Below are positions 60,173 through 64,000 of a stretch of DNA of 64,000 bases, one piece after another. A model generated the notes under the pieces. The model searched no databases and was not told the DNA's origin. It worked only from the letters and a program-made list of their open reading frames with translations. Source of the stretch: Streptomyces sp. NBC_01478 (lineage in GTDB: Bacteria; Actinomycetota; Actinomycetes; Streptomycetales; Streptomycetaceae); contig NZ_CP109444.1 of assembly GCF_036227225.1 (NCBI RefSeq), positions 2,337,501-2,401,500 on the forward strand, in the 5' to 3' direction. The position numbers and the translations under genes were made by a program. Numbering within the stretch: the first letter of the stretch is position 1; each line of letters starts with the position of its first letter.

Positions 60173-60606
60173 ACTTGTGAAGACCCTTCCGCCTGAACTT
60201 CCTTGAGTGCCTCAACTCGGCTTGACCCAGGGGCCGTACAGGTCTTACGTTCTGAATGTGCGGCAGGTTCGAAGCCGCCCAGAGTCGCGAAGCCCCCGGT
60301 TGTTCCCCCGTGATCGGGGGCTTCGTTCTGCTCCCAGCCCGTTTTCCGGCCGCTACGAGCCGCGATTTGCTCACCCTGGGTCACCGTCCTGAGTGCGCCC
60401 CATCTGCTCCCACCTCGCCAAACGGCCTGTGCGGCACCCTTCGATGGGCGACTGCCCCGCAGGTACGATGCCCAGGGTGCGACCGACGGACGGCTGCTTC
60501 GCGCACCACGGCAACTCCCGTCCGCGGCACAGCGGTTCGACCCAGACTGCCGACGGGCGACGGCCCGGCGGCGAATCAACGGGGGCACGGTTTGTGGGGG
60601 GACGTG
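60173..60606. other. Intergenic region upstream of the AAA ATPase
   Basis: No gene is convincing in these 434 bases. It holds a G/C-rich hairpin (60288-60325) with an alternative pairing. The AAA gene has GGGGGGAC just before its start. Confidence 0.5.
60288..60325 (+). terminator. Hairpin with two alternative pairings
   Basis: CGAAGCCCCCG (60288-60298) pairs with CGGGGGCTTCG (60315-60325). The same right arm can pair instead with CCCCCG at 60305-60310 (loop TGAT). It may end the kinase transcript or act as a leader switch. Confidence 0.5.
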
Positions 60607-62466
60607 ATGGACTTCGGCACGCAGGGCCCCGAGGCCCCGGCCGACCTCGCGTGGCTGCGAGGCGTGGACGCCTACACGATGGGCGCTTATCCGCAGGCGG
60701 AGGAGGAGTTCCGCACCGCGGTACGGATGGATCCCGGGATGGCCGACGGCTGGCTCGGACTGCACGCGCTGCGCGTCGAGACGACGACCGCGCTGCTGCG
60801 GATGTACCGGCACCGGGAACGCTTCGGGGAACAGCGCACCAGGCACCGCCGTACGCTCAACTCCTGGTACTGGCTGGGCTGGTGGGTCCAGCCCGTGCTG
60901 GAGAGCCCGCGTGATCTGCTGCTCGCGCACGCCTCGCACTGGCTGGACGGCCGCCATGTCCCCGAGCTGGACCGGGCGTTGGCCGGACTGCCGCCCGTGG
61001 ACACCGACCACCAGGTCCGCTTCCTGCACGCGTGCCGCGCCTATCTGGTCAAGGACTGGGAGCAGTTGGTCCGGCACACGGACCCGCTGATCAACGACCA
61101 ACTCCTGGGCATCGAGGCCGGGTTGTTCGGCGGGATGGCCCGGGTGCGGCTGGAGATGTACGGCCAGGCCGAACCGCTGCTGTCCTCCGCGCTGATGCGC
61201 TGTCGCAGCGAACAGCCCCAGCGCAAGGAGTTGCGGTACTGGCTGGCGCGGGCCCACGAGGGCACCGGGCGCAGTGCCGCCGCGCTGCCCCTGTACCGGG
61301 CGGTGCACCGCGTCGACCCCGCGTTCATGGACACCTCGGCGCGGCTCGCGGCGATCACCGACTCCGACGGGTACGACGGGTCCGAGGACGTGACCGATCT
61401 CGCGGCGATCACGCTCTCCGGCGGGCAGGACGCGCTGGAGGGGCCGGACGGGCTCGATCCGCTGTTCGGTGCGGAGGGGCGCGATCTGAAGCTGTCGGAG
61501 CCCGGGCTTCCGCCGACCGGGCCGCTGCCCTCCGCGGCCGACCCGGTGCGCGAGAAGACCTCGAATCCGGTCCTGCCGCTGCCCACCGGGCCCACCGACC
61601 CCGTGCTGCTGGAGGAGGCGCTCAACGAACTGGAGCGCATGGTGGGGCTGGAGCCCGTGAAGCGCCAAGTCAAGGCGCTGTCCGCCCAGTTGAACATGGC
61701 TCGGCTGCGGGCCGGGCAGGGGCTGCCGGTCCAGCCGCCGAAACGGCACTTCGTCTTCTCCGGGCCCTCGGGTACCGGCAAGACCACCGTGGCGCGCATT
61801 CTGGGACGGGTCTTCTACGCCCTCGGGCTGCTCGGCGGTGACCATCTCGTCGAGGCGCAGCGGGCCGATCTGGTCGGTGAGTATCTCGGCCAGACGGCCG
61901 TGAAGGCCAACGAGTTGATCGACTCCGCGATCGGCGGTGTCCTGTTCGTGGACGAGGCGTACTCGCTCTCCAACTCCGGTTACGGGAAGGGGGACGCGTA
62001 CGGCGACGAGGCGTTGCAGGTGCTGTTGAAGCGGGCCGAGGACAATCGCGATCACCTCGTGGTGATCCTGGCCGGCTATCCGGAGGGCATGGACCGGCTG
62101 CTGGCCGCCAACCCCGGGCTGTCGTCCCGGTTCACGACCCGCGTCGACTTTCCCTCGTACCGGCCGCTTGAACTCACGTCCATCGGTGAGGTGTTGGCGG
62201 CGGAGAACGGTGACGTGTGGGACGAGGAGGCGTTGGACGAGCTGCGGTCCATCGCCGGGCATGTGGTCGATCAGGGGTGGATCGACGAGCTGGGGAACGG
62301 ACGGTTCCTGCGGACGCTGTACGAGAAGAGCTGTGCGTATCGGGATCTGCGGTTGTCGGTGTATCCCGGGATGTTGTCCCGGGACGACCTGTCGACGTTG
62401 CGGTTGCCGGATCTGATGCAGGCGTATGGAGAGGTGTTGTCGGGGCGGGGCCCTGCCGGGGGCTGA
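60607..62466 (+). CDS. TPR-AAA+ ATPase (CbbX/SpoVK/EccA-like)
   Basis: A 619-aa protein. The N-terminal 250 residues are TPR-like helices (AYTMGAYPQAEEEFRTAVRMDPGMADGWL). The C-terminal AAA+ domain has Walker A GPSGTGKTT (about 386-393), Walker B GGVLFVDEAYSL, sensor-1-like VILAGYPEGMDRLLAANPGL and arginine-finger LSSRFTTRVDFPSY. The layout matches EccA of type VII secretion, but no other T7SS gene is in the window. ATG at 60607; GTG three bases earlier is an alternative. Confidence 0.9.
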   Translation: MDFGTQGPEAPADLAWLRGVDAYTMGAYPQAEEEFRTAVRMDPGMADGWLGLHALRVETTTALLRMYRHRERFGEQRTRHRRTLNSWYWLGWWVQPVLESPRDLLLAHASHWLDGRHVPELDRALAGLPPVDTDHQVRFLHACRAYLVKDWEQLVRHTDPLINDQLLGIEAGLFGGMARVRLEMYGQAEPLLSSALMRCRSEQPQRKELRYWLARAHEGTGRSAAALPLYRAVHRVDPAFMDTSARLAAITDSDGYDGSEDVTDLAAITLSGGQDALEGPDGLDPLFGAEGRDLKLSEPGLPPTGPLPSAADPVREKTSNPVLPLPTGPTDPVLLEEALNELERMVGLEPVKRQVKALSAQLNMARLRAGQGLPVQPPKRHFVFSGPSGTGKTTVARILGRVFYALGLLGGDHLVEAQRADLVGEYLGQTAVKANELIDSAIGGVLFVDEAYSLSNSGYGKGDAYGDEALQVLLKRAEDNRDHLVVILAGYPEGMDRLLAANPGLSSRFTTRVDFPSYRPLELTSIGEVLAAENGDVWDEEALDELRSIAGHVVDQGWIDELGNGRFLRTLYEKSCAYRDLRLSVYPGMLSRDDLSTLRLPDLMQAYGEVLSGRGPAGG

Positions 62467-62503
62467 GCGGTACGCACTGGGTCGGGGGGATCTGTTGATT
62501 CGC

Positions 62504-62577
62504 GGCTGCGGGTGCGTTGTGGCTGGTCGCGCCCCGCGGCGGAGCCGCACATAGACACAGCCCCGCGCCCCTTGGGT
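62504..62577. repeat. Intergenic repeat element, copy 2
   Basis: Reverse-orientation copy of the 28218-28296 element, matching over more than 60 bases with only a handful of differences. It lies between the convergent AAA and CNNM genes. Confidence 0.8.
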
Positions 62578-62608
62578 GGGCACGGGGGACTGCGTCGATC
62601 AAGTACCG

Positions 62609-63679
62609 TCAGCTCGGGACCGTTTCCTTCAGTTCTGCTGTTCTCGGCTGTGCCGGTACCTCTCGGTGGGCCGGGTCCGTTACCTCGCCCACCAGCAGCT
62701 CCAGGACGTCCTCCAAAGCCACCAGACCGAGCACCTTGCCGGATGCGTCCGCGACCTGGGCCAGGTGGGTCGCGGCGCGGCGCATGACCGTGAGGGCGTC
62801 GTCCAGGGGGAGTTCGGCGCGGAGGGTCGTCATGGGGCGCCAGATCTGTTGCGGGACCGCCCGCTCGGACTCCTCGAGGTCGAGTACGTCCTTGACGTGG
62901 AGATAGCCCATGAAGGCACCGGTCTCCGCCGCGATCGGGAAGCGGGAGTAGCCGGTGCGGGCGGTGAGGGCGACGATCTCGCCCGGGGTGACCGAGGGGC
63001 TGACCGTGACCAGGTTCTCGCGGCGCAGGAGGACGTCGGTGACCGGGCGGGAGCCCAACTCCAGGGCGTCCTCCAGGCGTTCCTGTTCCTCGGGGCCGAG
63101 GAGACCGGCCTGACCGGAGTCCTCCACCAGGCGGTTGAGCTGTTCGCTGGTGAAGACGGCCTCGACCTCGTCCTTGGGCTCGACGTGGAAGAGCCGCAGG
63201 ATGCCCTGGGCCACGGCGCCGAGAGCCACGGTGATCGGCTTGCAGACCCGGGCGAAGGCGACCAGGCCGGGGCTGAGCCACATCGCGGCCTTCTCCGGCG
63301 CGGCCATCGCGAGGTTCTTCGGGACCATCTCGCCGATGACCAGGTGGAAGAAGACGACCGCGGCGAGCGCGAGGACGTAGCCGAGGGGGTGGATCATGCC
63401 CTCGGGCACGTGCATCCACTCGAAGACCGGCTCCAGCACATGCGCGACCGTCGGCTCGGCCACCGCGCCCAGGGTCAACGAGCAGACGGTGATGCCGAAT
63501 TGGGCCGCGGCCATCATCTGCGGGAGCCGCTCGAGGCCGTAGAGGACCTGGCGTGCGCGGGCCGTGCCGAGGGGTTCGATCTGGCTGCGGCGGACGGAGA
63601 CGAGGGCGAACTCGGCGCCGACGAAGAAGCCGTTGGCGAGCACCAGCAGGACGGCGAAGAGGAGTTGGAGGACGGTCAT
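62609..63679 (-). CDS. CNNM/CorC-like membrane protein (HlyC-type), CBS domains
   Basis: A 356-aa protein: N-terminal DUF21 transmembrane domain (VLLVLANGFFVGAEFALVSVRRSQI), then paired CBS domains (PVTDVLLRRENLVTVSP, RFPIAAETGAFMGYLHVKDVLDL). The C-terminal CorC_HlyC transporter-associated domain is missing: the chain ends shortly after the second CBS. The neighbour upstream has that domain, so the two may be complementary paralogues. Likely divalent-cation transport or efflux. ATG overlaps the upstream stop. Confidence 0.9.
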   Translation of the reverse strand: MTVLQLLFAVLLVLANGFFVGAEFALVSVRRSQIEPLGTARARQVLYGLERLPQMMAAAQFGITVCSLTLGAVAEPTVAHVLEPVFEWMHVPEGMIHPLGYVLALAAVVFFHLVIGEMVPKNLAMAAPEKAAMWLSPGLVAFARVCKPITVALGAVAQGILRLFHVEPKDEVEAVFTSEQLNRLVEDSGQAGLLGPEEQERLEDALELGSRPVTDVLLRRENLVTVSPSVTPGEIVALTARTGYSRFPIAAETGAFMGYLHVKDVLDLEESERAVPQQIWRPMTTLRAELPLDDALTVMRRAATHLAQVADASGKVLGLVALEDVLELLVGEVTDPAHREVPAQPRTAELKETVPS

Positions 63680-64000
63680 CGGGCCGCCTCCACGGCGTTG
63701 ACGGCGGGAGCCGTGCGGACCAGGCGGACTCGCTCGGCGCGGTAGTGGCCGACCTGGCGCACCGAGAGCCGCCAGCCGGGGAGTTCGGCCTTGTCACCGG
63801 GGGCGGGGATGCGGCCGAGGAGGTCGGCGACCAGTCCGGCGACGGTCTCGTACGGTCCCTCGGGCACGTCGAGGCCTATGCGCTGGAGGATGTCGACGCG
63901 GCAACTGCCGTCCGCGTCCCAGGCCGGCTTGCCGTCCTCCGGTGGCGCTGCGGCGAGTTCGGGTACGTCCTGGCCGTCGTGCTCGTCGCGGACCTCGCCG
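63676..64000 (-). CDS. CNNM/CorC-like membrane protein, C-terminal part (partial)
   Basis: The reading frame is open to the right edge; 107 residues are visible. They contain a linker and the CorC_HlyC C-terminal domain (DILQRIGLDVPEGPYETVAGLVADLLGRIPAPGD ... LPGWRLSVRQVGHYRAERVRLVR). The membrane and CBS domains lie outside the window. The stop overlaps the next gene by ATGA, so the two paralogues are translationally coupled. Confidence 0.85.
   Translation of the reverse strand, partial: GEVRDEHDGQDVPELAAAPPEDGKPAWDADGSCRVDILQRIGLDVPEGPYETVAGLVADLLGRIPAPGDKAELPGWRLSVRQVGHYRAERVRLVRTAPAVNAVEAAR

Noticed and set aside
60262..60283. Possible tRNA T-arm (GGTTCGAA flanked by GCGGC/GCCGC)
   Set aside because: The stem and loop lengths do not fit a T-arm and no acceptor, D or anticodon arms can be built around it.
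59803..62583. 926-codon open frame antisense to the AAA ATPase
   Set aside because: It is a shadow of the AAA gene; composition is low-complexity and no domain is visible.
1..64000. CRISPR array, prophage or integrative element
   Set aside because: No regular spacer-repeat pattern, integrase, transposase or att-type repeats were seen.

Overview
The window is a stretch of high-GC actinobacterial chromosome, almost certainly Streptomyces. Coding density is high, GTG and TTG starts are common, and many gene pairs overlap by ATGA or GTGA. It carries lineage markers: a conservon (CvnABCD), the sporulation pair smeA-sffA, rbpA, and crr-ptsI. From memory, the order ptsI ... smeA-sffA ... mocR/yczE ... 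GDPD ... MFS ... rbpA ... fxsA ... ppm1 follows the SCO139x-SCO143x region of S. coelicolor. That is recollection, not an alignment. No rRNA, tRNA, CRISPR array, insertion sequence or prophage was found, so this is mostly core chromosome with a few accessory inserts.

Layout. 1-12.4 kb holds metabolism: the end of crr, ptsI, a conserved hypothetical gene, an MFS exporter divergent from a MocR regulator, acetoacetyl-CoA synthetase, a GH31 glycosidase, a NUDIX hydrolase, and a DUF35 OB-fold/thiolase pair. 12.5-16.9 kb holds a degenerate EAL-CBS-GGDEF protein and glpF-glpK. 17-21.4 kb is a conservon. 21.8-29.8 kb holds a small membrane protein convergent with a three-gene operon that looks like an MksBEF/Wadjet-type SMC complex without a recognisable nuclease subunit. 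30-35.2 kb is a GntR regulator divergent from a five-gene, translationally coupled 5-oxoprolinase operon (MFS, DUF1445, pxpA, pxpB, pxpC). 35.2-40.7 kb holds an SGNH hydrolase, two GT4 glycosyltransferases, a HEAT-repeat-like protein and an ankyrin protein. 40.9-42.7 kb is smeA-sffA. 42.8-47.2 kb holds a MocR regulator divergent from a YczE-like permease, then GDPD and an MFS transporter. 47.4-51.5 kb holds rbpA with a perfect SigR-type promoter, fxsA, ppm1 and an amidohydrolase. 51.6-64 kb holds an Lrp regulator, small and hypothetical genes, an APH-like kinase, acyl-CoA dehydrogenase with a TetR regulator, a Tat-exported C39-like protein, a small kinase, a TPR-AAA ATPase and two CNNM/CorC-like membrane proteins.

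How the genes fit together. Carbon uptake is represented by PTS enzyme I and IIA, glycerol facilitator and kinase, and the oxoproline operon. A candidate DasR-type operator at 59.45 kb may link the C39 protein/kinase locus to the N-acetylglucosamine response, which is known to govern crr-ptsI in Streptomyces. Envelope and sporulation functions (smeA-sffA, ppm1, conservon) and chromosome-scale SMC machinery lie nearby.

The least explained items are the nuclease-less SMC operon with a 15-bp, six-unit tandem repeat inside its ATPase gene; an over-represented palindrome CACGCGCGTG / CACGCGCGCGTG; two near-identical copies of an intergenic repeat; and an SffA whose Walker A lysine is replaced by threonine. 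All statements are from reading the sequence by eye; no database search was run.
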